This document shows, piece by piece, positions 51,505-60,796 of a stretch of 64,000 nt of DNA. Source of the stretch: an uncultured Clostridia bacterium (GTDB lineage Bacteria > Bacillota > Clostridia > Christensenellales > UBA1750); contig CAJFMX010000012.1 of the NCBI GenBank assembly GCA_904393115.1, forward strand, positions 16,192 through 80,191. The letters are read 5' to 3'. Each line of letters starts with the position of its first letter. The first letter of the stretch is position 1. The notes below the pieces were generated by a model. That model was not told the DNA's origin, searched no databases, and saw only the letters and a list, made by a program, of their open reading frames with translations. Position numbers and translations under genes: made by a program.

Positions 51505-52401
51505 ATGAAGCAAACCCGGATTTTTCTCTGCATCGCCCTCATGCTCTGCCTGCTGTGCGGCTGCGCCGGTCCCGCGCCCGTGGTGGAGCTGCGTCCGTCG
51601 CCTTCGCCGGGCGCGACCCCATCGGGCGAGACCCCGTCGCCCGCGCCCCTGCCCAGCGCGCAGACCGCGGCCCCCAGCGCCGCGCCGGAGCCTTCCCCGC
51701 TCCCCTCTGCGGCGGCGACGCCTGCCGCCTCCCCGACCGCCGCGCCCACGCCCGCCGAGGCGACGCCTGCGCTCACGGCCACGGCGCCCGCGCAGCCGCC
51801 CACGCTCTCCCGCGTGATGGAGGGCCTGGGTCGGGATCTTGCGACCCTAACGTACGATCAGCTCGTGCTGGTTCTTGCGGACGGCTCCGCCTGCCGCGTC
51901 TACGCCTATGACAAGGGTGAGGACGGCATCTGGGTAAAGGCGCTGGGCTTCTCCGGCTTTGTCGGGGAAAAGGGCGTGTCCTCCGCCAAGCGCGAGGGCG
52001 ACAAGCGCACGCCCGCGGGCATCTTCCGCCTGGGCTTTGCCTTTGGCAGCGAGGAGACGCCCAATCCGGACTACCCCTTCCGCGCGGTGACGCAGGAGAG
52101 CTTCTGGGTGGACGACCCGGACTCCCGCCTCTACAACCAGTGGGTGGAGGGCGAGGCGGAGCGCGACTGGTCCTCCGCCGAACGGCTCGCCAACAGCCCC
52201 ACGGCCTACGCCCTTGCGGTCGTTGTGGAGTACAACTACGGCCAGGAGGCGGAGCCGGGCAAGGGCTCGGCGATCTTCCTGCACGTGGGGGACGAGCCCA
52301 CCTCCGGCTGCATCGCGCTGGAGAAGGCGGACCTGACGGCGCTGGTGCAGTGGCTGGACGAGGACGCCTCCCCGCGCATCGTCATCGCGCAGGACGGCTA
52401 G
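51505..52401 (+). CDS. lipoprotein with YkuD-type L,D-transpeptidase domain
   Basis: The 298-residue protein has a lipoprotein signal (FLCIALMLCLLCGC, lipidated cysteine near residue 21), a Pro/Ala/Thr-rich linker to about residue 100 and a C-terminal YkuD-like domain. The catalytic motif appears as IFLHVGDEPTSGCIAL, with histidine and cysteine in the expected order. It may crosslink or trim peptidoglycan. The stop shares the bases CTAG with the stop of the convergent gene. Confidence 0.85.
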   Translation: MKQTRIFLCIALMLCLLCGCAGPAPVVELRPSPSPGATPSGETPSPAPLPSAQTAAPSAAPEPSPLPSAAATPAASPTAAPTPAEATPALTATAPAQPPTLSRVMEGLGRDLATLTYDQLVLVLADGSACRVYAYDKGEDGIWVKALGFSGFVGEKGVSSAKREGDKRTPAGIFRLGFAFGSEETPNPDYPFRAVTQESFWVDDPDSRLYNQWVEGEAERDWSSAERLANSPTAYALAVVVEYNYGQEAEPGKGSAIFLHVGDEPTSGCIALEKADLTALVQWLDEDASPRIVIAQDG

Positions 52402-53216
52402 GCACGCGCCTTCCTGCGCACGGCGTAGGCGAAGAGGTACTGCTGCGCGATGCCCCCGCAGTCCCCAAAGCGCGCCATGGCCTGGCGCTTGAGGCTCGCG
52501 CGCGTGCCGTGCAGGCCGTACCAGCCGCAGAGCACCTTCTCCATCCAGGTGTCCACGGGAAAGGCCGCGCGCTGCCCGCAGGAGAAGAGGAGCACGCAGT
52601 CGGCGACCTTCTCCCCGACGCCCCGGAACTCCCGGATGCGCCGGCAGGCCTCTTCGTAGGGCAGGTCCCGCAGGCAGGCCCCGTCGAACCCCGCCGCAAC
52701 GCGCTCGGCCGCCTCGTAGAGGTAGGGCGCGCGGTATCCCGCGCCGATGCTGTCCACCCAGGCCCGCCCCGCATCCAGCACGTCCTGCGGCCCGGGAAAT
52801 GCGTGCAGGCCGTTCTCGTCCGCGGGCATGATGGCGCAGAAGCGGTCCACGATTCCCTCGATGCGGCGCATGTTGTTGTTTGCCGAGAGGAGGAAGCTGC
52901 ACAGCACCTCAAAGAAGGGCTGGTTCAGCAGCCGGATGCCGCGGCAGTCCCAGAGCGCGCCGCGCAGGTGGTCGTCCATCACGGGCGCGAGGAGCGCGGC
53001 ATAGTCGCTGTCCAGGTCGAAATACGCGCGCCAAAACGGCGCGTCCTCCTCCGCCGCGCCCAGGAGGCAGAGCGCGCCGTCCCGCACCTGCGCGCGGACG
53101 GCGCGGCCGAGCACGTTTCCCGCGAAGCTGCCGTCCCCGCGCCGCTTCCAGCGGAAGGTTTGGCCGCAGTGGAACGTGTTTTCCAGATCGATTTCACAAT
53201 TTTCAAAGACGAGCAT
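52398..53216 (-). CDS. 8-oxoguanine DNA glycosylase (OGG1-like)
   Basis: This enzyme excises 8-oxoguanine opposite cytosine and nicks the backbone. The 272-residue protein starts like OGG1 (DLENTFHCGQTFRWKRRGDGS), has the helical region (FEVLCSFLLSANNNMRRI) and the helix-hairpin-helix GVGEKVADCVLLFS with the catalytic lysine, followed by the essential aspartate in AFPVDTWMEK. The frame is intact. It occupies the place where obg usually follows rpmA. Confidence 0.92.
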   Translation of the reverse strand: MLVFENCEIDLENTFHCGQTFRWKRRGDGSFAGNVLGRAVRAQVRDGALCLLGAAEEDAPFWRAYFDLDSDYAALLAPVMDDHLRGALWDCRGIRLLNQPFFEVLCSFLLSANNNMRRIEGIVDRFCAIMPADENGLHAFPGPQDVLDAGRAWVDSIGAGYRAPYLYEAAERVAAGFDGACLRDLPYEEACRRIREFRGVGEKVADCVLLFSCGQRAAFPVDTWMEKVLCGWYGLHGTRASLKRQAMARFGDCGGIAQQYLFAYAVRRKARA

Positions 53217-53237
53217 GATTTCTTCTCCTGAAACTGC

Positions 53238-53274
53238 AAAAAAACCCGGCTGCGGGGCGCAGCCGGGTTTTTTT
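53238..53274. terminator. bidirectional terminator between ogg and rpmA
   Basis: A 17-bp perfect stem (arms 53238-53254 and 53258-53274, GGG loop) has seven A and seven T at its ends. It ends the rplU-prp-rpmA transcript on the minus strand, so the ogg gene downstream probably has separate expression. Confidence 0.92.
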
Positions 53275-53289
53275 CTTGTCGGATTGCGA

Positions 53290-53583
53290 TTACTGCGCAG
53301 CGACAGCCTCTTCCCTGGGGTAGACGCTGACCTGCTTGTCGTCGCGGCCCTTGCGCTCGAAGCGGACCACGCCGTTGGCGGTCGCAAAGAGCGTATCGTC
53401 CTTGCCGATGCCGACGTTCATGCCGGGATGGATCTTGGTTCCGCGCTGGCGCACGAGGATGTTGCCGGCCAGAACGAACTGACCGTCCGCGCGCTTGACG
53501 CCCAGGCGCTTGGCCTCGGAGTCGCGGCCGTTGCGGGTGGAGCCCATTCCCTTCTTGTGAGCGAACAGCTGAAGATTCATCAT
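53290..53583 (-). CDS. rpmA: 50S ribosomal protein L27 (pre-protein cleaved by Prp)
   Basis: L27 reaches into the peptidyl-transferase centre. The 97-residue product starts [20 protein letters not shown]. The NLQLF extension before AHKKG is the Firmicutes-type pre-sequence that must be removed by the Prp protease. The first ATG overlaps the prp stop as ATGA; the second ATG (53580) is equally possible. Confidence 0.97.
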   Translation of the reverse strand: MMNLQLFAHKKGMGSTRNGRDSEAKRLGVKRADGQFVLAGNILVRQRGTKIHPGMNVGIGKDDTLFATANGVVRFERKGRDDKQVSVYPREEAVAAQ

Positions 53584-53915
53584 TTTGATTCCACCTCCGA
53601 TCCAGTGTGGAGTATGCGGACGTACTGCGGCACGCCCGAAAGGATGTCCTCTAGCCCGATGACCATGGTCGTGAGGATGACCTCCGTCTCCCGCGTGGGG
53701 TGCGGGACCTCCACCTCCAAGAGGGGAGCGTCCCCTTCCCGCCAGCGGGCCCGGGTATCGGGTGCAAAGCGTTTGAGTCCCATCATGGCGGTCTGCGTGA
53801 TGGCCGAAACCGCGGCGCAGACGATGTCCTCTCCCTCCTCGGCATAGCCCGTGTGGCCCTTTGCCGAAAAGCCGACAATCTTGCCGCCCTGATGGCGAAT
53901 GGTTACCGTCGTCAT
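53580..53915 (-). CDS. prp: ribosomal-processing cysteine protease Prp
   Basis: Prp cleaves the N-terminal extension of L27. The 111-residue protein has the catalytic histidine in [13 protein letters not shown] (about residue 20) and the cysteine in [14 protein letters not shown] (about 33). It is encoded between rplU and rpmA, as in nearly all Firmicutes with extended L27. Confidence 0.96.
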   Translation of the reverse strand: MTTVTIRHQGGKIVGFSAKGHTGYAEEGEDIVCAAVSAITQTAMMGLKRFAPDTRARWREGDAPLLEVEVPHPTRETEVILTTMVIGLEDILSGVPQYVRILHTGSEVESK

Positions 53916-53918
53916 GCC

Positions 53919-54221
53919 TTAGCCAATGGTGATCTCCACCTTGGTGAAGGGCTGGCGATGGCCCGCGCGGCGGCGGTAGTTCTTCTTGGACTTGTACTTG
54001 TAGACCAGGATCTTGGCGGCCTTGCCGTGGCCGAGCACCTTGCCGGTGACGTTGGCGTCCTCCACAAGGGGCGTGCCGATCTTGGTCTCGCCGTCGTTGT
54101 CGAGCAGGAGAACGTCGAACTTGACGGTCTCGCCCTCGGCGGCGTTGAGCTTCTCGACGAAGATGACGTCGCCGTTCTGCACGCGGAACTGCTTTCCGCC
54201 GGTCTTGATGATCGCAAACAT
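53919..54221 (-). CDS. rplU: 50S ribosomal protein L21
   Basis: The 100-residue protein starts [20 protein letters not shown] and ends with the rRNA-binding basic segment [20 protein letters not shown]21 binds 23S rRNA and L20. The ATG at 54221 follows GAGGAGGTGCTACCAGAA. A consensus promoter 100 bases upstream leaves a leader that may be the L21 regulatory RNA. Confidence 0.97.
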   Translation of the reverse strand: MFAIIKTGGKQFRVQNGDVIFVEKLNAAEGETVKFDVLLLDNDGETKIGTPLVEDANVTGKVLGHGKAAKILVYKYKSKKNYRRRAGHRQPFTKVEITIG

Positions 54222-54348
54222 TTCTGGTAGCACCTCCTCTACCCAATCTCGCTGATACGGGTTGCGCAGCCCGGGGTTCCGGGGCGCGCGATTGCCGACC
54301 CTGCTCAAGCGGCGCAAATAGTATAGCATCCTCCCCAGCTTCTGTCAA
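54222..54348 (-). promoter_or_regulatory. rplU promoter and leader
   Basis: TTGACA (54343-54348), a 17-base spacer and TATACT (54320-54325) form a near-perfect promoter. The ~90-base leader contains GCCCCGGAACCCCGGGC-type pairing (about 54268-54288). Firmicutes often have an L21 leader RNA here; this one is placed correctly but not verified by structure. Confidence 0.7.
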
Positions 54349-54371
54349 GGAATCGGGAGGATTTGCGAAGT

Positions 54372-54758
54372 TTAAGTTTTGTCGCGGCGCGCTCCCCCGT
54401 CCGGAAACGCGCGGCGCAGGGCGCGCTCGACGAAGAAGATGCTCCCGAGCATCGCGGCGCACTGCGCAAGGCAGATCCCCGCGCCCACGGTGCCCACCGT
54501 CCCCTCGCCCCTGCCGAGCACGCAGAGCATGCCGAGCGCGGACGCGGGCAGCAGCGCCGCGCCAAGGCGCAGCCAGAGCCGGCCGCACGCCCTGTGGGCA
54601 AAGGCCCAGGTCGCCTCGTTTTTCATGGACATCGGGGTCCTGTAGCCCACAAAGTGATTGATCTTCCTGGGCGGATGTTTGCCGAACCAGCCGCCGATTC
54701 CCAGCATCATCAGCGGCAGCAGCAGATTTGCCGCAAAGAGAATCCACCAGGTCTGCAT
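54372..54758 (-). CDS. SdpI/YhfL-family small membrane protein
   Basis: The 128-residue protein has three hydrophobic segments and the SdpI-family motif [22 protein letters not shown] (about residues 35-56). SdpI in Bacillus gives immunity to a toxin, but many relatives are of unknown role. No toxin gene was seen nearby. It lies between rng and rplU, without obvious link to either. Confidence 0.85.
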   Translation of the reverse strand: MQTWWILFAANLLLPLMMLGIGGWFGKHPPRKINHFVGYRTPMSMKNEATWAFAHRACGRLWLRLGAALLPASALGMLCVLGRGEGTVGTVGAGICLAQCAAMLGSIFFVERALRRAFPDGGARRDKT

Positions 54759-54772
54759 GGCGCATCGCCCTC

Positions 54773-56248
54773 CTATTCGAGGTATTCCAGGCCCCGGCAG
54801 CTGCCCTTGGGCTTTGTCTCGACGTGGAAGTCGTTGGGGCCCTTGCGCGCGTCGGGCTGGAGGTACACGCCCCCCGCCGGCGCGAGGGCGCGCGCCGCCC
54901 CGAGCACCTCGGCGTTGGCGCTGAGCACGATCTCCCCCTCGGTTCCGGAGGCGCGCAGGCGGCGCACGTCGCGCAGGGCGCGGCGCGCGGTGTGCTCGGG
55001 CTGCAGGACGCGGCCCGTGCCGCCGCAGCAGGGACAGGCGCGCTGCAGCCCGGCGCTCAGGGGCGTGCGCATCCGCTTGCGCGTCATCTCCACAAGGCCC
55101 AGGGACGTAAGGCCCGCGACGTTGACCTTGTTCCGGTCGCGGCGGAAGGCCTCGCGCAGCACCTCGACGAGCTTCTGCCGGTTCTCCTCGCTCTGCATGT
55201 CGATGAAGTCGATGACGATGATGCCGCCGATGTCCCGCAGGCGCACCTGCCGCGCGATCTCGCGCGCGGCCTCGCAGTTGAGGCGGAAGACCGTGTCCTG
55301 CAGGTCCCGGGAGCCGACGAACTTCCCCGTGTTGACGTCGATGACCGTCAGCGCCTCGGTCGCCTCGATGTACAGGTAGCCGCCGTTTCGGAGCCAGACC
55401 TTCTTCTGCAGCGCCTTTTCGAGGCGGCTCTCGATGCGGTAGGCGTCAAAGAGCGGCAGCCCGCCCGCATAGCAGTCCACGCGCTCGGACAGCGCCGGCG
55501 CGAACACGCGCAGCGCGTCCCGCACGCGCTCGGCCTCGGCCGCGTCCGCCAGCACGATGCGGTCCACGTCGCCCGTGAGCAGGTCGCGCAGCGTCCGGGT
55601 GATCAGGTCCTCGTCCCGGTGCACGCAGCAGGGCGCGCGCCCCGCGCGCACGCGGCCGACGATCTGCTCCCACAGCGCGGTGAGCTCCCGCACGTCCTCA
55701 AGGAAGTCCTCCCCGCTGCGGCCCTCCGCGGCGGTGCGCACGATCAGGCCCATCCCCGCGGGCTTTACGCGCTCGGCCTCGGCCTTGAGGCGCTGGCGCT
55801 CCCCCTCCTGCGCGATGCGGCGGGAGACGCCGACATAGTCCATCTGCGGCGCGAGGACGACATAGCGCCCGGGCAGCGTGATGTGCGTCGAGAGCCGCGC
55901 GCCCTTGGTCCCATCCGGCTCCTTGACGACCTGCACAAGCAGGTCCTGATTGGCGACGACGCGCTCCTGCCGCGCCGCGGGGACAAGCGCCTCCTGTCCG
56001 GGGAAGGCGAGGTCGCGCTTGTCCGGGCCCTCGTCCCCCAGGTAGAGGAAGGCGTTCTTCCCCGTGCCGATGTCCACAAAGGCGGCCTGCATACCGCGCA
56101 GCACGTTCTGCACGCGGCCCTTGTAGATGTTGCCGGCGAGCTTTTCCGCGCCCTCGCGCTCGAGGTAGAACTCGCACAGCTCCTCGTCCTCCAGGATCGC
56201 CACGCGGGTCAGGCCCTTTTCCCGGTCGATCAGGATTTCCTTTTTCAT
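54773..56248 (-). CDS. rng: ribonuclease E/G family protein (RNase G)
   Basis: The 491-residue protein has an S1 domain ([22 protein letters not shown], about residues 41-62), the DNase-I-like catalytic part with aspartates in [11 protein letters not shown] (about 302) and [11 protein letters not shown] (about 340), and the zinc-link CPCCGGTG (about 428). It processes rRNA and decays mRNA. Its start overlaps the stop of the TIGR03936 gene as part of a four-gene operon. Confidence 0.94.
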   Translation of the reverse strand: MKKEILIDREKGLTRVAILEDEELCEFYLEREGAEKLAGNIYKGRVQNVLRGMQAAFVDIGTGKNAFLYLGDEGPDKRDLAFPGQEALVPAARQERVVANQDLLVQVVKEPDGTKGARLSTHITLPGRYVVLAPQMDYVGVSRRIAQEGERQRLKAEAERVKPAGMGLIVRTAAEGRSGEDFLEDVRELTALWEQIVGRVRAGRAPCCVHRDEDLITRTLRDLLTGDVDRIVLADAAEAERVRDALRVFAPALSERVDCYAGGLPLFDAYRIESRLEKALQKKVWLRNGGYLYIEATEALTVIDVNTGKFVGSRDLQDTVFRLNCEAAREIARQVRLRDIGGIIVIDFIDMQSEENRQKLVEVLREAFRRDRNKVNVAGLTSLGLVEMTRKRMRTPLSAGLQRACPCCGGTGRVLQPEHTARRALRDVRRLRASGTEGEIVLSANAEVLGAARALAPAGGVYLQPDARKGPNDFHVETKPKGSCRGLEYLE

Positions 56249-56910
56249 TCCTTCGCCGCCTCAAAGAGTTCCACGCGCTCGCCCTGCGCGCCCTGTGCGT
56301 ACAGGCCCGTGCGCAGGCAGGCATAGCGCTCCCCCGCGCCCAGCGCCTGCAGCAGGAGCTCGGCCTTGAGGCTGTTGGCGTTCGTCTGCTCCAGGATCAT
56401 GGTCAGCTTGGAATTTTCGCCGTCCCATTCGCAGGCGAGCGCGTGCACCATGGGCCGGATGTTCACGGGCTTAACGCCCTTCTTGCTGCGCTTTTCCACG
56501 ATGACCTCGCCCGAGGCGAGGAACCCTTCGACCTTCGCGCGCAGGTCCAGGCCCGGCACGCGGACCTCGTAGCCCGCCTCCGCCATGCGCGCGGTGAGCG
56601 CGGGCGCGTGGTCGTCCGCCAGGCGCGCCCGGCGGATCTTGAGCCCCTCGGGCAGGCAGGCGTTCAGCCGCTGGGCGAACGCCTCCGGGGCGACGGCTTC
56701 CTCCAGCTCGACGTCCATCAGCTCGCAGCGGCTCTGCGCGCCCACGGAGAGCGCCGTGGCAAAGGCGAGGTTGACGTGGGGATTGTATCCCTGCGAATAG
56801 CGCACGGGCAGGTCCGCCCGGCGCAGGGCGCGCTGCATGGTGCTCTGCAGGTCCAGGTGGGAGAACCAGCTCATGCGGCCCAGCTTCTCAAATTCCGCGA
56901 TCATTCGCAC
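56245..56910 (-). CDS. TIGR03936 (DUF2344) family protein
   Basis: This 221-residue protein belongs to the family that follows, or is fused to, a TIGR03960 radical-SAM protein. It shows EKLGRMSWFSHLDLQSTMQRAL near the N-terminus and VRYSQGYNPHVNLAFATALSVG (about residues 34-55). The role is unknown; tRNA or rRNA modification has been guessed from the rng-rplU context. A GTG at 56910 fits the ribosome site best, but the ATG at 56904 overlaps the upstream stop as ATGA and is equally plausible. Confidence 0.88.
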   Translation of the reverse strand: MRMIAEFEKLGRMSWFSHLDLQSTMQRALRRADLPVRYSQGYNPHVNLAFATALSVGAQSRCELMDVELEEAVAPEAFAQRLNACLPEGLKIRRARLADDHAPALTARMAEAGYEVRVPGLDLRAKVEGFLASGEVIVEKRSKKGVKPVNIRPMVHALACEWDGENSKLTMILEQTNANSLKAELLLQALGAGERYACLRTGLYAQGAQGERVELFEAAKE

Positions 56911-58751
56911 GACTTGCACACCCCCTTGCAGAACTGGTTGATGCCGCAGCCGTGGCAGTGGATGCGGCAGTCCGGCGAGACCTCGCCGCGCAGGGCCTTC
57001 TCCCACTCGCGGCGAAGGAACGCCTTGGTCACGCCCGCGTCGATGTGATCCCAGGGCAGGGGCGCGTCCAGGGCGAAGCGCTTCTGCGCGAACTGCGCAC
57101 AGGTGAGGCCGCAGTCGGCAAAGGCGCCCATCCAGGCCTCGAAGTCAAAGGCCTCGGTCCAGCCGTCGAACTTGCAGCCCCGCGCGTGCGCCGCGCGCAG
57201 GACCGCGCAGAGCCGCCGGTCCCCGCGGGCAAAGGCCGCCTCCAGGAAGGAGAGGTGCGGCTCGTGCCAGTTGAAGTTCACCGAGCGCATATGGAGCTTC
57301 TCCTTGAGGTAGTGCTGCTTCTCCTGCAGTTCCTCGATGGAGTTCTGCGGCTCCCACTGGAAGGGCGTAAAGGGCTTGGGCACGAACGAGGACGCGCTCA
57401 CGCCCACGCGCAGGCCCTTCTGCCGCTGCTCCTTGGGCACGGCGAAGTAGGCGTCCAGCACGACCTGCGCCAGGTGCGCGATGCCGTCCAGGTCCTCCTG
57501 CGTCTCCGTGGGCAGGCCGATCATGAAGTAGAGCTTGACCCCGCTCCAGCCCTTGGAGAAGGCGTCGTGCACGCTGTCGTAGAGCTGCTGCTCGGTCACG
57601 CCCTTGTTGATGACGTCGCGCAGGCGCTGCGTGCCGGCCTCCGGGGCAAAGGTCAGGCCCGTCTTGCGGACGGACTGCGTCTGCTCCAGCGTCTCCCCGA
57701 GCACGGAGTCGATGCGCAGCGAGGGCAGGGAGATGGCGACCTTTTTGCAGCCGTGCTCCTCCACCAGCGCGCGCGCCAGCTCCGGCAGGTGCGAATAGTC
57801 GCCCGTGGACAGGGAGGAAAGGCTCATCTCCTCGTAGCCCGTGCTGGCCAGCAGCTTGCGCGCAAGGTCCGTCAGGCGCTCGAGGCTGCGCTCGCGCTGC
57901 GGCCGGTAGAGCATCCCCGCCTGGCAGAAGCGGCAGCCGCGCGTGCAGCCGCGCGCCACCTCCAGCATGACCCGGTCGTGCACGATCTCCGTGAAGGGCA
58001 CGATGATGCGGTCCGGGTAGTCCGCGTGGTCCAGGTCCGGGATGCAGCGCTTGCGGATGCGCGCGGGCACATCGTCCCGCGTGCGCACAAGGCCCGCAAA
58101 TTCGCCCGCCCCGTCGTACTGCGCCTCGTAGAAGCGCGGAACGTAATTGCCCTCGATGTTGGCCATCTCCAGCAGGAACTCCTCGCGCGTGCCGCCGCGC
58201 GCCTTCCAGGCGTCGTAGTGCTCGCACAGCTCCAGGATCTGCTCCTCGCCGTCGCCCACCATGAACAAGTCCACAAAGTCCGCAAGGGGCTCGGGGTTGA
58301 ACGCGCACGGCCCGCCGCAGACGACAAAGGGCGCGTCCACCGCGTCCCGCTCCCTCCAGGTCATGGGGATGCCCGCAAGGTCCAGCATGTTGAGGACGTT
58401 GGTATAGCTCATCTCGTACTGGAGCGTAAAGCCCACCAGGTCAAAGTCCCGCACGGGCGTGAACGTCTCCAGGGAATAGAGCGGGATCTGGTTCTCCCGC
58501 ATGGCGCGCTCCATGTCCATCCAAGGCGCAAAGACGCGCTCGCAGTAGAACTCCTCCCGCTTGTTCAGGATATGGTAAAGGATCTTCATGCCCAGGTGCG
58601 ACATGCCGACCTCGTAAGTATCCGGAAAGCAGAACGCAAAGCGAACCCGAACCGCTTCCGGATTCTTCTTCACCATGTTGACCTCGCCGCCCGTGTAGCG
58701 CGCAGGCTTCTGCACGCCGGGAAGGAGCGGCGCAATCGCGTCGTAAAGCAT
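56901..58751 (-). CDS. TIGR03960 B12-binding-like radical SAM protein
   Basis: The 616-residue protein has an N-terminal B12-binding-like domain (FAFCFPDTYEVGMSHLGMKI, residues 39-58), the radical-SAM cluster motif ARGCTRGCRFCQAGMLYRP (about residue 275; three cysteines of CxxxCxxC) and a cysteine-rich end (CRIHCHGCGINQFCKGVCKSC). Substrate unknown. It heads the radical SAM-TIGR03936-rng group. Confidence 0.92.
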   Translation of the reverse strand: MLYDAIAPLLPGVQKPARYTGGEVNMVKKNPEAVRVRFAFCFPDTYEVGMSHLGMKILYHILNKREEFYCERVFAPWMDMERAMRENQIPLYSLETFTPVRDFDLVGFTLQYEMSYTNVLNMLDLAGIPMTWRERDAVDAPFVVCGGPCAFNPEPLADFVDLFMVGDGEEQILELCEHYDAWKARGGTREEFLLEMANIEGNYVPRFYEAQYDGAGEFAGLVRTRDDVPARIRKRCIPDLDHADYPDRIIVPFTEIVHDRVMLEVARGCTRGCRFCQAGMLYRPQRERSLERLTDLARKLLASTGYEEMSLSSLSTGDYSHLPELARALVEEHGCKKVAISLPSLRIDSVLGETLEQTQSVRKTGLTFAPEAGTQRLRDVINKGVTEQQLYDSVHDAFSKGWSGVKLYFMIGLPTETQEDLDGIAHLAQVVLDAYFAVPKEQRQKGLRVGVSASSFVPKPFTPFQWEPQNSIEELQEKQHYLKEKLHMRSVNFNWHEPHLSFLEAAFARGDRRLCAVLRAAHARGCKFDGWTEAFDFEAWMGAFADCGLTCAQFAQKRFALDAPLPWDHIDAGVTKAFLRREWEKALRGEVSPDCRIHCHGCGINQFCKGVCKSCE

Positions 58752-58835
58752 GGATTTCCCTCCTCATTTGCATTCCATCTGATTTTACACGCATCCCGCG
58801 GAAACTGCAAGCGCGCAAGGTAAAGAAATGCGCGC

Positions 58836-58880
58836 AAAAAAGCGCCCGTTCTCTCCCAGCCCTTGGGAAGAACGGGCGCC
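58836..58880 (-). terminator. terminator of the ybjN gene
   Basis: On the minus strand GGCGCCCGTTCT pairs with AGAACGGGCGC, with an inner TCCC/GGGA stem, and six T follow. It separates the ybjN gene from the radical-SAM gene. Confidence 0.88.
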
Positions 58881-58891
58881 CAAAAAGCCTC

Positions 58892-59341
58892 TCAGCCCTC
58901 GACCAGCTGGATGGCCGCCTTGTCGTCCAGGTCCGCGTAGAGGATCTTCATCAGCCCTTCCGCATAGCGGTCCAGCGTCAGGAAGCTGATGTCCACATAG
59001 CGCTCGATCTCCTCCTGGTTGGGGATGCGGTTCTTGGCGTAGAAATAGGTCTTGTAGCGCACTTCGCCGTCGTCCAGATCCATCTCCAGGTTGCCGTTGC
59101 GCAGGCCGTAGTTGGCGCGCGTGATGTAGCGGCAGACGACGTCCCGCTTGTCCTCGCGCACGTGCGTGGGCAGCATCGCGTAGGTGGTGACGTAGTCCTC
59201 GCCGATGCGGATGTAGATCTTGGAGGAGTCGATCTTCTTCAGGCCCATCGTCATGGTAAAGAGGTTGCGCTCTTCCTCGAACTTATAGTGCCACTCCTGG
59301 CTCTGGAGGTAGTGTTCCACCGCGACTGCAAGCATGTTCAT
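58892..59341 (-). CDS. YbjN domain-containing protein
   Basis: This 149-residue protein has the YbjN fold (a type III secretion chaperone-like alpha/beta fold) with KIYIRIGEDYVTTYAMLPTH (about 40-59) and VDISFLTLDRYAEGLMKILY near the end. YbjN proteins act as general regulators in enterobacteria, but the function here is unknown. The ATG at 59341 follows AGGAGGGG. It is a single-gene unit with its own promoter and terminator. Confidence 0.83.
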   Translation of the reverse strand: MNMLAVAVEHYLQSQEWHYKFEEERNLFTMTMGLKKIDSSKIYIRIGEDYVTTYAMLPTHVREDKRDVVCRYITRANYGLRNGNLEMDLDDGEVRYKTYFYAKNRIPNQEEIERYVDISFLTLDRYAEGLMKILYADLDDKAAIQLVEG

Positions 59342-59374
59342 ATGAGGTACCCCTCCTTTTTTTCTTGTACTGCT

Positions 59375-59403
59375 ATTATACACGCTCGCACCCGCGGCGT
59401 CAA
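59375..59403 (-). promoter_or_regulatory. sigma-A promoter of the ybjN gene
   Basis: TTGACG (59398-59403), a 17-base spacer and TATAAT (59375-59380) are on the minus strand. The sequence GCGAGCGTGTATAAT is identical to the ylxM promoter. Confidence 0.85.
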
Positions 59404-59521
59404 ATCCGGCCGGGCCTGCGCCATCCGTCATACGGGTCCATTTTCCTGCATTTCTGCTGCGAATTTCGGAATTCTGTCCAGCTGCGGCCCAGCCGCGCGG
59501 TTTTCCTTCGCGAAAAAACAA

Positions 59522-59566
59522 TTGACAGAATGTAAAAAAACTGTTATTGTTAACGAGGTTAACGAG
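59522..59566 (+). promoter_or_regulatory. promoter of the DUF4190 gene with tandem 9-base repeat
   Basis: TTGACA (59522-59527), a 17-base spacer and TATTGT (59545-59550) are followed by two adjacent copies of GTTAACGAG (59549-59557 and 59558-59566), just at the expected transcription start. The repeat may be a regulator site. Confidence 0.72.
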
Positions 59567-59605
59567 TGAGGAAATTTCCCAACGGAAAAAGAAGGAGTGA
59601 GTGTT

Positions 59606-59896
59606 GTGTCTCAGGTTAGCTCGAACACCGGCAAGAATCTCTCCATCGCCGCCCTGGTGTGCGGCATTCTCGGCATCGTCGGCGGGTTCATCCCGGTGGT
59701 TCAGTATTTCACCACCGTGCTGTCCATCCTGGCCATCATCTTTGGCGTGATGGGCCGCAAGCGCATGGGCGGCAAGTCGGGCCTGGCCACGGCGGGCCTG
59801 GTGCTGGGCATCGTCGCGCTGGCCCTCTCCGTGCTGGGCATCATCTGCGTGGTCTGCGCGCTGGGCGGCCTGGCCGCCATGGGCGCCGCCGCGTAA
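59606..59896 (+). CDS. DUF4190-type small membrane protein
   Basis: The 96-residue protein has two to three hydrophobic segments (LSIAALVCGILGIVGGFIPV, VLSILAIIFGVMG, LATAGLVLGIVALALSVLGI) with the repeated glycine pattern of DUF4190. The GTG at 59606 was chosen since AAGGAG lies eight bases before; a GTG at 59597 overlaps the ribosome site. Function unknown. Confidence 0.8.
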   Translation: MSQVSSNTGKNLSIAALVCGILGIVGGFIPVVQYFTTVLSILAIIFGVMGRKRMGGKSGLATAGLVLGIVALALSVLGIICVVCALGGLAAMGAAA

Positions 59897-59919
59897 CCCC
59901 CTTTCCTGCGATCCCGTAC

Positions 59920-59951
59920 AAAGGCCCTGCGCTCATCAGGGCCTTTCTTTT
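59920..59951 (+). terminator. terminator of the DUF4190 gene
   Basis: AAAGGCCCTG (59920-59929) pairs with CAGGGCCTTT (59937-59946), followed by CTTTTTG. It lies 24 bases after the stop and 45 before lgt. Confidence 0.85.
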
Positions 59952-59995
59952 TGTCCGCCCCGCAAAAAAAGGGCGCGAAGGAGGCGCTTTTCCCC

Positions 59996-60796
59996 ATGTA
60001 TCCCATCGTCACGATCTTCGGCCGGCCCATCGGCACCTACGCGCTCAGCTCCGTCGCGGGCATCCTCCTGGCCGGCTGGTATGCCTGCTGGGCGGCAAGG
60101 CGGCGCGGCGTGGACGACAACGAGATCATCGTCCTGCTGCTGGTGAGCGCCGTGGGCATCCTTCTGGGCAGCCACGTGCTCTACGCGCTGACCAACCTGC
60201 CCGCGCTGCTCCGCTACCTGTCCGCGAGCGCCAATCTGTCCCTCGGGGATTGGTTCCGCGGCCTTCTGCCCTACGTGGGCGGCGCGGTGTTCTACGGCGG
60301 GCTGCTGGGCGGACTGGCGGCCGGCGCGCTCTACCTGCGCATCCGCCGCCTCCCCTTTGCCGCGTATGCGGACATCGCGGCCCCGGCGATCCCCCTCTTT
60401 CACGCCTTCGGGCGCATCGGCTGCTTCCTGGGCGGCTGCTGCTACGGCATCCCGTGGGAGGGCGGCATCACCTACACGCGCGCGCTGTCACCGGAGGCAA
60501 ACGGCGTTGCGCGCTTCCCCGTTCAGCTCCTGGAAAGCGCGCTGCTCTTTGCGCTCTTCTTCCTGCTGGCGGCGCTGTTTCGCCGGGGCGCGCTGCGCGG
60601 AAAGCTCCTTGCACTGTACCTCGCGGTCTACGCCGTGCTGCGCTTCCTGCTGGAATTCCTCCGCGGCGACGCGATCCGGGGCGTCTACTTCGGCCTATCG
60701 ACCTCGCAGTGGATCAGCCTGGCGATCCTGCTCGCGCTCGGCGTGGCCGCCCTCGCGCGCGCCTGTGCGCGCAGGCGCGCCCGCGCGTCCGCCTGA
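59996..60796 (+). CDS. lgt: prolipoprotein diacylglyceryl transferase
   Basis: Lgt attaches diacylglycerol to the lipobox cysteine of pre-lipoproteins. The 266-residue membrane protein has about seven helices. The family signature appears in divergent form as HAFGRIGCFLGGCCYGIPW (about residue 136), typical of clostridial Lgt. AAGGAGG lies eleven bases before the ATG. Its last 102 bases overlap the 3' end of spoIVFB on the other strand. Confidence 0.88.
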   Translation: MYPIVTIFGRPIGTYALSSVAGILLAGWYACWAARRRGVDDNEIIVLLLVSAVGILLGSHVLYALTNLPALLRYLSASANLSLGDWFRGLLPYVGGAVFYGGLLGGLAAGALYLRIRRLPFAAYADIAAPAIPLFHAFGRIGCFLGGCCYGIPWEGGITYTRALSPEANGVARFPVQLLESALLFALFFLLAALFRRGALRGKLLALYLAVYAVLRFLLEFLRGDAIRGVYFGLSTSQWISLAILLALGVAALARACARRRARASA

